Below, piece after piece: positions 7,324 to 15,991 of a stretch of DNA of 32,416 bases (position 1 is its first letter; every line of letters begins with the position of its first letter). The translations under genes were made by a program, and so were the position numbers. Source of the DNA: Alphaproteobacteria bacterium (GTDB lineage: Bacteria; Pseudomonadota; Alphaproteobacteria; Reyranellales; Reyranellaceae); the NCBI GenBank assembly GCA_019239835.1, contig JAFAZJ010000130.1:1-32416 (forward strand), written 5' to 3'. Below the pieces are notes generated by a model. That model did not search any database, was not told the origin of the DNA, and saw nothing but the letters and a program-made list of their open reading frames with translations.

Positions 7324-8733
7324 ATGAGCGGGCCGCGCACGCTGTACGACAAGATCTGGGACAGCCATCTCGTCGAGGAGAACGAGGACGGCACGGTGCT
7401 GCTCTACGTCGACTGCCATCTCGTCCTCGAGGTGACGAGCCCGCAGGCATTCGAAGGGTTGCGGGCGGCGCGCCGCAAAGTACGTCGGCCGCTCGCCACC
7501 ATCGCCGTCGCCGACCACAACGTGCCGACGACCGATCGCAGTGCTGGCATCGCCGATCCGCTGTCGCGCCATCAGGTTGAGACGCTGGAGCGCAACGTGC
7601 GCGAGTTCGGCGTCCCGTATTTCTCCATGGCGGACATTCGCCAGGGCATCGTGCACGTCATCGGCCCGGAGCAGGGATACACGCAGCCCGGCATGACCGT
7701 GGTGTGCGGCGACAGCCACACCGCCACGCATGGCGCCTTCGGCGCGCTTGCCTTTGGCATCGGCACCTCACAAGTCGAGCACGTGCTGGCGACGCAGACC
7801 CTGATCGCGCGGCGCTCGCAGAACATGCGCGTGACCGTCGATGGTGCCCTCTCGTTCGGTGTCACGGCCAAGGACCTGATCCTGGCGCTGATCGGCACCA
7901 TCGGCACAGCGGGCGGCACAGGCCATGTCATCGAGTATGCCGGTTCGGCGATCCGCGACCTCTCCATGGAAGGCCGCATGACCGTGTCCAACATGTCGAT
8001 CGAGGCGGGCGCGCGCGCCGGGCTGATTGCGCCGGATGACGTCACCTTCGACTACCTCAGAGGCCGGCCGCAGGCGCCGCCGGCTGAGGCCTGGGATCAG
8101 GCGGTCGCCGGCTGGAGGATGTTGCCGTCCGACCCGGGGGCTGCCTTCGACCACGAGGTCGCCCTGGACGCCGCTGCCATCGCGCCGCAGGTCACCTGGG
8201 GCACCAGCCCGCAGGACGTCGTCGCGATCGGCGCCACGGTGCCCGATCCGGCCGACGAAGCCGACGACACGCGACGGGCCGCCGTTGCCCGCAGCCTTGC
8301 CTATATGGGCCTTCAGCCGGGCATGAAGACGACCGACATCCGCATCGACAAGGCCTTCATCGGCTCATGCACCAACAGCCGCATCGAGGATCTCCGCGCT
8401 GCCGCTTCCATCGTGCGCGGCCGCCGCAAGGCCGCGCATGTCGAGGCGCTGATCGTTCCCGGCTCGGGCCTGATCAAGCGACAGGCGGAGCAGGAGGGGC
8501 TAGATCGCATCTTCCGCGACGCTGGTTTCGAATGGCGCGAAGCGGGCTGCTCGATGTGCCTTGCCATGAATGACGATCGCCTCAAGCCGGGCGAACGCTG
8601 CGCCTCGACCTCGAACCGCAACTTCGAGGGACGGCAGGGCTATGGCGGACGGACGCATCTGATGAGCCCGGCAATGGCTGCGGCCGCCGCCGTCAGCGGC
8701 CACCTCGTCGATGTCCGCGACTTGATGCGATAG
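7324..8733 (+). CDS. leuC: 3-isopropylmalate dehydratase large subunit
   Basis: This 469-residue protein matches the full length of LeuC, which with LeuD isomerises 2-isopropylmalate to 3-isopropylmalate in leucine synthesis. The [4Fe-4S] ligands are Cys349 ('[13 protein letters not shown]'), Cys409 and Cys412 ('[12 protein letters not shown]'). Other aconitase-family motifs are '[20 protein letters not shown]' (128-147) and '[12 protein letters not shown]' (428-439). The ATG at 7324 has GGAG 7 nt upstream and begins '[15 protein letters not shown]', the normal LeuC N-terminus; an upstream in-frame start at 7177 would run into the divergent regulator. leuD follows after 10 bp, and no leuB lies in the window. 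Divergence from an MmyB-type regulator is unusual for the main leucine operon and may mark a second, dedicated hydratase. Confidence 0.96.
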   Translation: MSGPRTLYDKIWDSHLVEENEDGTVLLYVDCHLVLEVTSPQAFEGLRAARRKVRRPLATIAVADHNVPTTDRSAGIADPLSRHQVETLERNVREFGVPYFSMADIRQGIVHVIGPEQGYTQPGMTVVCGDSHTATHGAFGALAFGIGTSQVEHVLATQTLIARRSQNMRVTVDGALSFGVTAKDLILALIGTIGTAGGTGHVIEYAGSAIRDLSMEGRMTVSNMSIEAGARAGLIAPDDVTFDYLRGRPQAPPAEAWDQAVAGWRMLPSDPGAAFDHEVALDAAAIAPQVTWGTSPQDVVAIGATVPDPADEADDTRRAAVARSLAYMGLQPGMKTTDIRIDKAFIGSCTNSRIEDLRAAASIVRGRRKAAHVEALIVPGSGLIKRQAEQEGLDRIFRDAGFEWREAGCSMCLAMNDDRLKPGERCASTSNRNFEGRQGYGGRTHLMSPAMAAAAAVSGHLVDVRDLMR

Positions 8734-8743
8734 GAGCACGATC

Positions 8744-9373
8744 ATGGAAAAGTTCACGCGCCTGACCGGCGTCGCGGCGCCGCTGCCGATGGCCAATGTC
8801 GATACCGACATGGTCATTCCCAAGACCTATCTGAAGGGCACGGAGCGAACCGGGCTCGGCAAGCATCTCTTCGCCGAGATGCGCTTCAATCAGGACGGCA
8901 GCGAGCAGCCTGACTTCGTGCTCAATCGGCCGGCCTGGCGGCAGGCGCAGATCCTGATCGCCTTCGAGAATTTCGGCTGCGGATCGAGCCGCGAGCATGC
9001 GCCATGGGCGCTGCGCGACTTCGGTATCCGCTGCGTGATCGCGCCGTCCTTTGCCGACATCTTTTTCAACAATTGCTTCAAGAACGGCATCCTGCCGGTG
9101 GTGCTGCCCAAGGCGGTCTGCGCCCAGCTGATCGACGACGCCCAGCGCGGCGCCAATGCGACGCTCACGATCGATCTCGAGACGCAGGAGCTGACGCGGC
9201 CAGACGGCGAGCGCATCGCCTTCGAGGTCGAGCCGTCGCGTCGCGGCCGGCTGCTGGAGGGGCTCGACGAGATCGGGGCGACGGTCGCAAAGGCCGACAA
9301 GATCGACAGCTTCGAGGCAAGGCTCAGGCGCAATCAGCCGTGGCGGGCAACAGCGCTCGCCGCGCCGGCTTAG
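8744..9373 (+). CDS. leuD: 3-isopropylmalate dehydratase small subunit
   Basis: This 209-residue protein is the swivelling domain that completes the LeuCD enzyme. It has '[15 protein letters not shown]' at the N-terminus and the substrate-binding '[13 protein letters not shown]' at 78-90, followed by '[19 protein letters not shown]'. The Shine-Dalgarno AGGAG overlaps the leuC stop codon, so translation is probably coupled. Length is standard for LeuD. Its TAG overlaps the TAA of the convergent ABC permease gene by 4 bp (9370-9373). Confidence 0.96.
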   Translation: MEKFTRLTGVAAPLPMANVDTDMVIPKTYLKGTERTGLGKHLFAEMRFNQDGSEQPDFVLNRPAWRQAQILIAFENFGCGSSREHAPWALRDFGIRCVIAPSFADIFFNNCFKNGILPVVLPKAVCAQLIDDAQRGANATLTIDLETQELTRPDGERIAFEVEPSRRGRLLEGLDEIGATVAKADKIDSFEARLRRNQPWRATALAAPA

Positions 9374-10173
9374 CTGCCCGTCGAGGCGTAGCGCGCCATG
9401 CCGGCGCGCCAGGCGAGGAACGACAGGGTGAGGAAGGCGAAGCCGGCGAGCGGCGTGAACGGCAGCAGCCAGTCCGGCGCGCCCAGCGGATCCGGCCGGT
9501 TCAGGATCACGAGCACCGGATAATAGGCGACGCAGGCCAGCGGCACGCCGAAGGTCAGCAGGCGGCGGAACCAGGTGGCGTAGATATTGAGCGGATACTG
9601 CGCCGCCTGCACGCCGCCATAGGTCAGCACGTTGGCGACCTCCAGGCTCTCGACGGTCCAGAAGGCCATCGTCGCCTGCAGCACCAGGATGCCGCAGAAC
9701 ATCGCCACGCCGCCGGTGATGGCCCACAGCGCCATCGCGACGGTGGCGGCGTCCCAGTGGATCGGCGCCAACCTCGTGGCGATCACCAGCACCGCGACGG
9801 CCTGCATCATCCGCCCGAGGCGCGACAGGCGCACCTCGTAGCCGGCGAGCTGCAGGGCGGCGGCGCGCGGACGCAGCAGCACACGATCGAAGGCGCCGGT
9901 GCGCACGAAATCGGTGCCGAAGACCTCGAAGCCGCGGGTCAGCAGGTCGGCGAGCGAGAAGGTGATGTTGACCAGGGCGTAGAACAACGCCGCTTCACCG
10001 AATTTCCAGCCGCCGACAGAGCCGAAGCGGCTGAACAGCGCGTAGACGCCCAAAATTTCGATCGATGTCGCCGCGCACTGGCCGAGGATCAGCATCAGGG
10101 TTGCCGTCGGGTACTGCGCCTGGGCGCGCAGCGAGGCGACGACGTAGCGGCCGTAGAGGGCGAGCGCGTTCAT
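9370..10173 (-). CDS. ABC-2 type exporter permease (second subunit)
   Basis: This 267-residue integral membrane protein has about six hydrophobic segments ('[20 protein letters not shown]', '[20 protein letters not shown]', and a C-terminal '[15 protein letters not shown]'). The features match the ABC-2 permease family typified by COG3694, including '[16 protein letters not shown]', thought to contact the ATPase. It follows the first permease with a 1-bp gap, and the ATPase gene lies just beyond, so the three form one operon. Such NatA/YbhF-like systems export unknown lipids, drugs or ions; no substrate is evident here. Confidence 0.9.
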   Translation of the reverse strand: MNALALYGRYVVASLRAQAQYPTATLMLILGQCAATSIEILGVYALFSRFGSVGGWKFGEAALFYALVNITFSLADLLTRGFEVFGTDFVRTGAFDRVLLRPRAAALQLAGYEVRLSRLGRMMQAVAVLVIATRLAPIHWDAATVAMALWAITGGVAMFCGILVLQATMAFWTVESLEVANVLTYGGVQAAQYPLNIYATWFRRLLTFGVPLACVAYYPVLVILNRPDPLGAPDWLLPFTPLAGFAFLTLSFLAWRAGMARYASTGS

Positions 10174-10174
10174 C

Positions 10175-11005
10175 TCAACCGCCCTGCATCTCGAGCCGGC
10201 GCATCATGCGCGCCATGGCCAGGCGGCCGATGGCGACCAGCACGAGCGTCCAGCCGGCCTGCAGCGCCAGGCCCTGCAGCGCCGCGCCGCCGTGAAGATC
10301 GGCGAAGTAGATGCGGAACGGAACGTCGACGATGCCGGCGAGCGGCTGCAGATGCAGCCACGACTGCCACGCCTTGGGATAGAAGTTCAGCGGCAACATG
10401 CTGCCGGAGAAGACGATCACCACTGGTGTCAGGATCGAGTTCACGCCGCGCTCATTGAGCGTTGCCGCCACGACGATGTTCGCCAGCATCAGCACGGCGG
10501 CAGCAAGTGCGGCCATCAGCACGAAGGCGGGGATGAACAGCAGCGCCGCCTCCAGGCTGGACGGTGGCCGCCACGCCCATTCGCCAAGGCCGACGAGCGG
10601 CAGGACGAAGCCCGCGAACAGCACCATCAGCACCGCGCGCGGCAGGGCACGCGCCAGCATCCATCCCAGGCTGCGCGCATACCAGAAGCCGTAGGCATCG
10701 AGCGGCCGCAGGCTGTCATAGCCGACGCCGCCTGTGCGCACCGCATGGCCGATCTCCGGGTCGGCGGACCAGGGCTGCAACGCCAGCAGCGCCTGGCCCA
10801 GCCAGACATAGGTGATCGCATCGGCGAGGCTGATCGGTGCGGCGGCGGCGTGCGCGCCATAGAAGGCGGCGAATACCATGATGCGGATGCCGCCCCACCA
10901 GAGCTGCGTGGCGAAGCCCGCCAGCGCCGCGACGCGATACTCCAGCAAGAGTTGGAAGCGCGCGCGGAAGGCCGCGAGGTAGGGGCGCAGCGGCGCCATC
11001 GTCAT
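10175..11005 (-). CDS. ABC-2 type exporter permease (first subunit)
   Basis: This 276-residue permease of the COG4587 type has about six membrane segments and the motif 'RTGGVGYDSLRPLDAYGFWY' just before the second half, the counterpart of the coupling segment in its partner. Its ATG overlaps the ATPase stop (ATGA, 11002-11005) and its own stop is 1 bp from the next permease start, so the three subunits are translationally coupled. It would heterodimerise with the other permease in the inner membrane. Confidence 0.9.
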   Translation of the reverse strand: MTMAPLRPYLAAFRARFQLLLEYRVAALAGFATQLWWGGIRIMVFAAFYGAHAAAAPISLADAITYVWLGQALLALQPWSADPEIGHAVRTGGVGYDSLRPLDAYGFWYARSLGWMLARALPRAVLMVLFAGFVLPLVGLGEWAWRPPSSLEAALLFIPAFVLMAALAAAVLMLANIVVAATLNERGVNSILTPVVIVFSGSMLPLNFYPKAWQSWLHLQPLAGIVDVPFRIYFADLHGGAALQGLALQAGWTLVLVAIGRLAMARMMRRLEMQGG

Positions 11006-11994
11006 GCCTCGCGCGCATCGTGCAGGTCGTAGAAGCGCGCGATCACCTCCTCGATGGCGACCTCATCGACATGGATGTCGTCGACGGCGTGCTGCGCGGT
11101 GATGGCAGCGATCAGCTGCGGCGCCGGGATGTCCGCCGGATTGAACGCCAGCTCGAGCGAGCCTTCGTCGCGCGATCGAACGGTGACCCCCGGCATCGTG
11201 ATCTCGGGCGCGGGGCCGGCGAAGTCGACATGCAGCCGCCGTTCGGCAAACACGCCAGAGCGCAGGCTGGCGAACGGGCTGTCGGTGAGCACGCGGCCAT
11301 GGCCGATGACGATGACGCGCTCGGCCAAGGCCTCGACGTCGTGCATGTCGTGCGTGGTCAGCAGAACCGTCACACCCTGTTCGCGATTGAGCCGGCGGAC
11401 GAACTCGCGCACCGCCAGTTTCGACGGCGCGTCGAGGCCGATCGTCGGCTCGTCGAGGAACAGGATCTGCGGATCGTGCAGCAGCGCGGCGGCAAACTCC
11501 GCGCGCATGCGCTGGCCCAGCGAGAGCTGCCGCACCGGCTGCGCCAACAGCGGTTCGAGGCGCAACATGCTCACCAGCTCGTCGCGCCGCTTTCGATAGC
11601 GCGCCGGCTCGACGCGATAGATGTCGGCCAGCAGGTCGAAGCCGTCGAGCACCGGCAGATCCCACCACAGCTGGCTGCGCTGGCCGAACACCACGCCGAT
11701 GCGCGCCACGTGGCGGATACGGTCTTCATAGGGCACGAGGCCGCCGACTTCGACTCGACCGCTCGTCGGCCTGAGGATGCCTGACAGGATCTTGACCGTC
11801 GTGGACTTGCCGGCGCCGTTGGGGCCGATGAAGGCCAGCAGTTCGCCCGCCTCGAGACTGAATGACACGCCGGCCAACGCGTGCACCTCGCGCCAGCGCC
11901 GGCGCACGAGGCCACTCAGTGCGCCGCTGAGACCCGGCGCGCGTTCGGCAACGCGATAGGTCTTGGCCAGCGCCTCGACGAGGATCTGGGACAT
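11002..11994 (-). CDS. ABC exporter ATP-binding protein
   Basis: This 330-residue ATPase has Walker A GPNGAGKST (57-65), a Q-loop Gln105 in 'VFGQRSQLWW', signature LSLGQ (157-161), Walker B ILFLDEP (177-183) and the switch His215 in 'LTTHDMHDV'. The 'SQLWWDLP' segment and a C-terminal extension of about 80 residues are typical of the COG4586 group, partner of COG4587 and COG3694 permeases, both of which follow. The start at 11994 gives the expected 'MSQILVEALAKTYRV'; GGCGGGA lies about 7 nt upstream. It powers export of an unidentified substrate. Confidence 0.94.
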   Translation of the reverse strand: MSQILVEALAKTYRVAERAPGLSGALSGLVRRRWREVHALAGVSFSLEAGELLAFIGPNGAGKSTTVKILSGILRPTSGRVEVGGLVPYEDRIRHVARIGVVFGQRSQLWWDLPVLDGFDLLADIYRVEPARYRKRRDELVSMLRLEPLLAQPVRQLSLGQRMRAEFAAALLHDPQILFLDEPTIGLDAPSKLAVREFVRRLNREQGVTVLLTTHDMHDVEALAERVIVIGHGRVLTDSPFASLRSGVFAERRLHVDFAGPAPEITMPGVTVRSRDEGSLELAFNPADIPAPQLIAAITAQHAVDDIHVDEVAIEEVIARFYDLHDAREA

Positions 11995-12055
11995 GGGCGG
12001 AATCCCGCCAACCGGTGGAAAAGGGCGCGGAACCTATGCGAGGTCTGTCGTCGAG

Positions 12056-12856
12056 TCAATCGCCTGTCGATGTATCCACGTCGATGCCGAGATGCCTGAG
12101 GATCTCGGCCTGCTCGCTCTCGCTGATCCTCAGCCCCGCGTAGTCGGCGAGCACCGCGAGGTTGAGGCCCGACAGGTTGGAGCCGCGCAGGTCCGCCTTG
12201 TGCAGCTTGGCCCGCTCCCACTCGACGCGATCGAGCGCGCAACGCAGCATGGTGGCATGGCTGAGGTCGGCGTCGATCAGCGAGACCTCCGACATCTTGC
12301 AAGACAGGAACTCGCAGCTCTGCAGGTGCAGGCCAGAGAGATCGGCGAAGCTGAAGTTGCACGTGTCGAATGAGGCTTTGGTCAGCATCGAGCGCTTGGA
12401 GATGGTCTTGGTGAACGTAGAGCGCGGGAAGCGCGCGCCTCTGAAGCTGCCATCTTTGGCGCTGACGCCATAGAGGTCGCAGCCTTCGAACACGCTGCTC
12501 GATAAATTGCTCCTGACGATCTCGGTGCCCTGCAGGTCGCAGAAGGCGAAAATGCAGCCGTTCTTCGAGCCAGCATCGAAGAAGCTGCAACCGACGAACC
12601 GGGTCTTGCGCATTTTGCAATTGGCAAAACGCGTCGGCTCGACTTTGCAATCGTTGAACTCGGCGTCCGAGAAGTCAGCGCTGCGGATCGTCGGGATTCG
12701 AAACAGGCAGCGCTCGAACCGGCACTCCGTCAGATCGAGCTGATCCAGGACGAGATCCGCCGACAGCAGCAGGCCTTCGAACCGTCGCTCGCCCGCGGCA
12801 ATTGCCAGGAACGCCTCCGGGGAGATCGCGCGATAGGTTGGCTCCGGGTTCGTCAT
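12056..12856 (-). CDS. Qnr-like pentapeptide repeat protein
   Basis: This 266-residue protein is almost wholly pentapeptide repeat, which folds as a right-handed quadrilateral beta-helix. Repeats run in one phase from about residue 35 to 92, then shift by one residue across 'FDAGSKNG' (93-100), and continue unbroken from 101 to about 233 (about 39 repeats in all). All 12 cysteines (45, 50, 70, 80, 90, 101, 106, 126, 166, 181, 186, 206) lie at the i-2 position. The single loop after 'GCSFFDAGSKNGC' resembles loop A of Qnr ('GCQFYDRESQKGC'), and the C-terminus 'EQAEILRHLGI' resembles Qnr's terminal helix. Qnr proteins mimic DNA and protect gyrase; that role is inference here. There is no second loop as in QnrB. 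The ATG at 12856 overlaps the upstream gene's TGA (ATGA); an in-frame start at 12988 would lie inside that gene. Confidence 0.9.
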   Translation of the reverse strand: MTNPEPTYRAISPEAFLAIAAGERRFEGLLLSADLVLDQLDLTECRFERCLFRIPTIRSADFSDAEFNDCKVEPTRFANCKMRKTRFVGCSFFDAGSKNGCIFAFCDLQGTEIVRSNLSSSVFEGCDLYGVSAKDGSFRGARFPRSTFTKTISKRSMLTKASFDTCNFSFADLSGLHLQSCEFLSCKMSEVSLIDADLSHATMLRCALDRVEWERAKLHKADLRGSNLSGLNLAVLADYAGLRISESEQAEILRHLGIDVDTSTGD

Positions 12857-13941
12857 CTCAAGCGAGCCGGATCGAGCGGACGCAGACGTCCGGGGGCGAA
12901 CGGCGACAGGTCGACGTGGCGTGCCGCGCCGTCGAGGATCAGCTCGGCCATCGCCTCGCCGGTCGCTGGCGCATTGAGCATGCCCCACACGCTGTGGCCG
13001 GTGGCAACATAGACGTCGTCCGCACCGGCCATCGCGCCGATCAACGGCAGGCCATCCTCAGTAACCGGTCGGAAGCACGCTTGCCGTGCCTTGATCGGCT
13101 TGGCCGCGAGGGTAGGAGCGATGTCGTTGAGCATCGCCTCGAGTCGCGCATGGGCGTCCAGGTCGGGTGTGACCTCGCCGGGATCGACCGGCAGCGGACC
13201 GGCGGAAGAGATCGCGCAAACCCAGGTCGTTCCGTCGGCGCGCACGAACAGCTCGGGTGTGAGTACTTCGCCGCTGGTTTCGCGATATTCGAGGAACAAC
13301 GCCTCGGGAGCGATGCTGTCGCCGGTCTCGAACACGAGGCTGTGGCCTTTGTAGCCGTACACCGCCGGCAGCTTCAGCCACAGCGACGCCAGGATCGACC
13401 ACGGCCCCATGGCGATGACGACTGCATCGCCTTCCACGACCTCGCCAGTGTCGAGCGTCACACCACCTCGGCCCAACCCGGCGACAGTGCCTTGCCGGAG
13501 CTCACCGCCGAGCGTTTCAGCCGCGCGCATCAGGCCGGTGGTGAAGGCGTGCGGCTCGACCACGGCCGTCGTCTGCGGTGAGCCGAGGCGGCCAGTGAGC
13601 GTCACGTTCGGCGAAAGCCACGGGTGCTCGCTGCCGCGGCGCGCGCTGACGCCGGCTTCGGCATAGCCGCCAAAAGTCTCGATGCGTTGATAGCTCCAGG
13701 GATTGTCGAGCGACTCGGCGAGATCGGCGTGAAGCTGGAAGCTGCGGCGGGCCAGCGGATCGAGCGCGCTGCCGCGGCACCAGTCGAGCGCCAGGAAGGC
13801 GCCCGACTTGCCGGAGGCCGAGCCGCCGACGGCATGGCGCTCGATCACGATGGGCCGCGCGCCGCCCTTCGCCGCGTAGTAGGCGATCGCGGCGCCGATG
13901 ACTCCGCCGCCGCAGATGACGATGCGCTTGGTCCGGCTCAT
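12853..13941 (-). CDS. FAD-dependent oxidoreductase (DAO family)
   Basis: This 362-residue protein starts with a dinucleotide-binding motif 'VICGGGVIGAAIAYYAAKGG' (8-27) and has the DAO fold of glycine/D-amino-acid oxidases, with 'SGKSGAFLALDW' and a C-terminal 'VATGHSVWGMLNAPATGEAM' that contacts FAD. That last segment recalls the TDA3-like subgroup. It would oxidise an amine or amino acid in the cytosol using FAD; the substrate is unknown. Its stop overlaps the start of the pentapeptide-repeat gene (ATGA, 12853-12856), so the two are translationally coupled, which is an unexplained pairing. Confidence 0.92.
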   Translation of the reverse strand: MSRTKRIVICGGGVIGAAIAYYAAKGGARPIVIERHAVGGSASGKSGAFLALDWCRGSALDPLARRSFQLHADLAESLDNPWSYQRIETFGGYAEAGVSARRGSEHPWLSPNVTLTGRLGSPQTTAVVEPHAFTTGLMRAAETLGGELRQGTVAGLGRGGVTLDTGEVVEGDAVVIAMGPWSILASLWLKLPAVYGYKGHSLVFETGDSIAPEALFLEYRETSGEVLTPELFVRADGTTWVCAISSAGPLPVDPGEVTPDLDAHARLEAMLNDIAPTLAAKPIKARQACFRPVTEDGLPLIGAMAGADDVYVATGHSVWGMLNAPATGEAMAELILDGAARHVDLSPFAPGRLRPLDPARLR

Positions 13942-13984
13942 GCCGGAACTGTGTCAGGCCAGGCGGTCCGGTGCCAGACCGGCG

Positions 13985-14767
13985 TCAGGGCGCGGGCGTC
14001 TCGTTGCTCAGCCCATGCCGCTTCAGTTCGGCGCTGGACAGCGAGCGCTTGGCCGCCGCGTAGCGCCGATCGCGATGCGCGTGGTTGTAGGCACGCCAGG
14101 ATCGCGCGTCGTCGACAGGCGGACCAAGCTGGATTTCCTTGTAGCGCACGACATCGAGGACCGGCGCGCTGCACAGCCGGCGGATCTCGACGCCGTCGCT
14201 GACAACCGGCCGATATTGAGGATCAGGCAGCTTCTTCATCGACACCTCGTACCAGAGGCCGTCGATCCGCTGCAGGACGCGCTCGTCGCTGAGGCGCAGC
14301 ATCGTCGCCGGCGGCGCCGGCTTCTCTTTCTCCACACGCCGGGCGCGCCGGACCTCGAGCAGCCGGTCGGTGCGCTTCAGCAGGCCGTCATCGGGGTCGA
14401 CGTAGAGCGGCTGGCGCCAAGGCTGGCCAGGGCGTCGCCAACGCTCGACGACGTCTCGGCGCGGATTCACGGCGACGAAATCATCGAGATGCTGGCGCAC
14501 ATGCTGCTGCACCGTGCTGTCAACGCGCACATGGCGGGCGATGTCGGAGAACACCTTGTTCCACGGCCGACCAACCTGGCTCTCCAGATAGCGGCGCAGC
14601 GGCGCGAGGTTCTCGTTGAGTCCTTTGACGGGCCCGATCTCGGCGTGGTAGCGACGCAGGCCGACCTTCGTCGGCAGGTTCTCGAGCGCCACCGCTCGGC
14701 CCTTGCGTCCGAAATTGCCGCCCTTGCGCGGGCGCTCGACAATGAGGCGCGACATGTCCTCGCGCAT
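13985..14767 (-). CDS. Conserved-looking protein of unknown function
   Basis: This 260-residue protein is not assigned to a named family here. It begins 'MREDMSRLIVERPRKGGNFG' followed by RKGR, is very rich in Arg, and contains 'GLNENLAPLRRYLESQVGRP', then 'WNKVFSDIARHVRVDSTVQQ', followed by 'HVRQHLDDFV'. A second segment has 'GLWYEVSMKKLP' and the end reads 'AKRSLSSAELKRHGLSNE'. No signal peptide or membrane segment is seen. From memory, proteins of this style (N-terminal 'REDM...VIVERPR', C-terminal 'KRxLxxAELxRHGL') occur in several distant bacteria without known function. Start 14767 has AGGAGC about 9 nt upstream; in-frame starts reaching to 14866 would cross the ilvE terminator. The coding pattern is clear, the function is not. 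Confidence 0.8.
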   Translation of the reverse strand: MREDMSRLIVERPRKGGNFGRKGRAVALENLPTKVGLRRYHAEIGPVKGLNENLAPLRRYLESQVGRPWNKVFSDIARHVRVDSTVQQHVRQHLDDFVAVNPRRDVVERWRRPGQPWRQPLYVDPDDGLLKRTDRLLEVRRARRVEKEKPAPPATMLRLSDERVLQRIDGLWYEVSMKKLPDPQYRPVVSDGVEIRRLCSAPVLDVVRYKEIQLGPPVDDARSWRAYNHAHRDRRYAAAKRSLSSAELKRHGLSNETPAP

Positions 14768-14839
14768 GGAACTCGCTCCTGAAAATCGGGCGCGCCTTTT
14801 GTCGCAGACCGGTTCTGCTGTCAATGCCTCCAATGCAAA

Positions 14840-14862
14840 AAGCCCGCCGGTGTGGCGGGCTT
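14840..14862 (-). terminator. Rho-independent terminator of ilvE
   Basis: A perfect 9-bp stem (AAGCCCGCC 14840-14848, GGCGGGCTT 14854-14862) closes a 5-nt loop. In the leftward direction the stem is followed by TTT, giving a five-T run (TTTTT) at its end. It lies 23 bp after the ilvE stop. Confidence 0.88.
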
Positions 14863-14884
14863 GCAACGCTTGGTGAGGCAGATC

Positions 14885-15976
14885 CTAGAAGACCTTGTGC
14901 ACCCAGCCATGCGTATCGGCGGCGCGGCAGCGCTGGATGTCGATCAGCGCGGTCTTCAGCTTCTCGGTCTGCGCCGCCGCCTGGCCGTTGCCGATGACGA
15001 ACTCGCCGTCCTTCGACTTCACGGTGCCGATCGGCGTCAGAACGGCGGCGGTGCCGCAGGCGAAGGACTCTTTGACCCGGCCGGTGCCGGCGTCCTTACG
15101 CCACTGGTCGAGCGAGTAGGGTTCTTCGCGAGTCTTGATGCCCATGTCCTTGGCGACGGTGATGATCGAGGCGCGGGTGATGCCTTCGAGGATCGTGCCG
15201 CTGGTCGGCGGGGTGAGCAGGGAACCGTCGTCCATGATGAAGAAGACGTTCATGCCGCCCAGCTCTTCGATCCACTTCTTCTCGACGGCGTCGAGGAACA
15301 CGACCTGCTCGCAGCCGTGCTTGTAGGCTTCCATCTGCGCCGTGAGGCTGGCGGCGTAGTTGCCGCCGCACTTGGCGGCGCCCGTGCCGCCTGGTGCTGC
15401 GCGCGTGTAGTCCTGCGAGACCCAGACCGAGACGGCGCTGTCCTTGGACTTGAAGTACGAGCCCACCGGCGAGGCGATCACCATGTAGAGGTATTCCGAC
15501 GACGGCTTGACGCCGAGGAACACCTCGTTGGCGAACATGAAGGGCCTGAGGTAGAGGCTACCGTCGCCGTCGGGAATCCAGTCGCGGTCGATGTTGACCA
15601 GCTGGTTCAGCGACTCGACGAAGACGTCCTCGGGCAACTTGGGCATCGCCAGCCGCTCGGCCGACCGCTGGAAGCGCCGCGCGTTCTCGCCCGGCCGGAA
15701 CATCACCGCGCCGCCTTCCTTGGTGCGGTAGGCCTTCAGGCCTTCGAAGATCTCCTGGCTGTAGTGCAGCACGGCCGACGCCGGGTCCATCTGCAGGGGC
15801 CCGCGCGGGCCGATCGTGGCGCTGTGCCAGCCTTTGCCCTCGGTGTAGCGGATGGTGACCATGTGGTCGCTGAAGACCCGGCCGAAGCCCGGGTCCTTCA
15901 GGATCTCGGTCCGCTTGGTTGCCGAGGTCGGCGAGGGGTGGGGCAGACGCTGGAATTCAAGGGTGGTCTTGGACAT
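14885..15976 (-). CDS. ilvE: Branched-chain amino acid aminotransferase (class II)
   Basis: This 363-residue PLP enzyme converts the 2-ketoacids of leucine, isoleucine and valine to the amino acids with glutamate as donor, and acts in both directions. The Schiff-base lysine is in 'GAAKCGGNYAASL', and 'EQVVFLDAVEKKWIEELGGM' continuing into NVFFI is the class II BCAT signature; 'SGTILEGITRASI' binds the phosphate. The length fits the class II (eukaryote-like) group rather than the roughly 310-residue E. coli IlvE. The start at 15976 has GGGGAAA upstream. The 90-bp leader has interlocked inverted repeats and a TTGACG element. It is a possible functional partner of leuCD elsewhere in the window. 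Confidence 0.95.
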   Translation of the reverse strand: MSKTTLEFQRLPHPSPTSATKRTEILKDPGFGRVFSDHMVTIRYTEGKGWHSATIGPRGPLQMDPASAVLHYSQEIFEGLKAYRTKEGGAVMFRPGENARRFQRSAERLAMPKLPEDVFVESLNQLVNIDRDWIPDGDGSLYLRPFMFANEVFLGVKPSSEYLYMVIASPVGSYFKSKDSAVSVWVSQDYTRAAPGGTGAAKCGGNYAASLTAQMEAYKHGCEQVVFLDAVEKKWIEELGGMNVFFIMDDGSLLTPPTSGTILEGITRASIITVAKDMGIKTREEPYSLDQWRKDAGTGRVKESFACGTAAVLTPIGTVKSKDGEFVIGNGQAAAQTEKLKTALIDIQRCRAADTHGWVHKVF

Positions 15977-15991
15977 GGGTTTCCCCGGCTT

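Noticed and set aside
13968-13982. CCGGT-gccag-ACCGG hairpin between the unknown gene and the FAD oxidoreductase gene
   Set aside because: Only 5 bp with no U-run; too short to call as a terminator.
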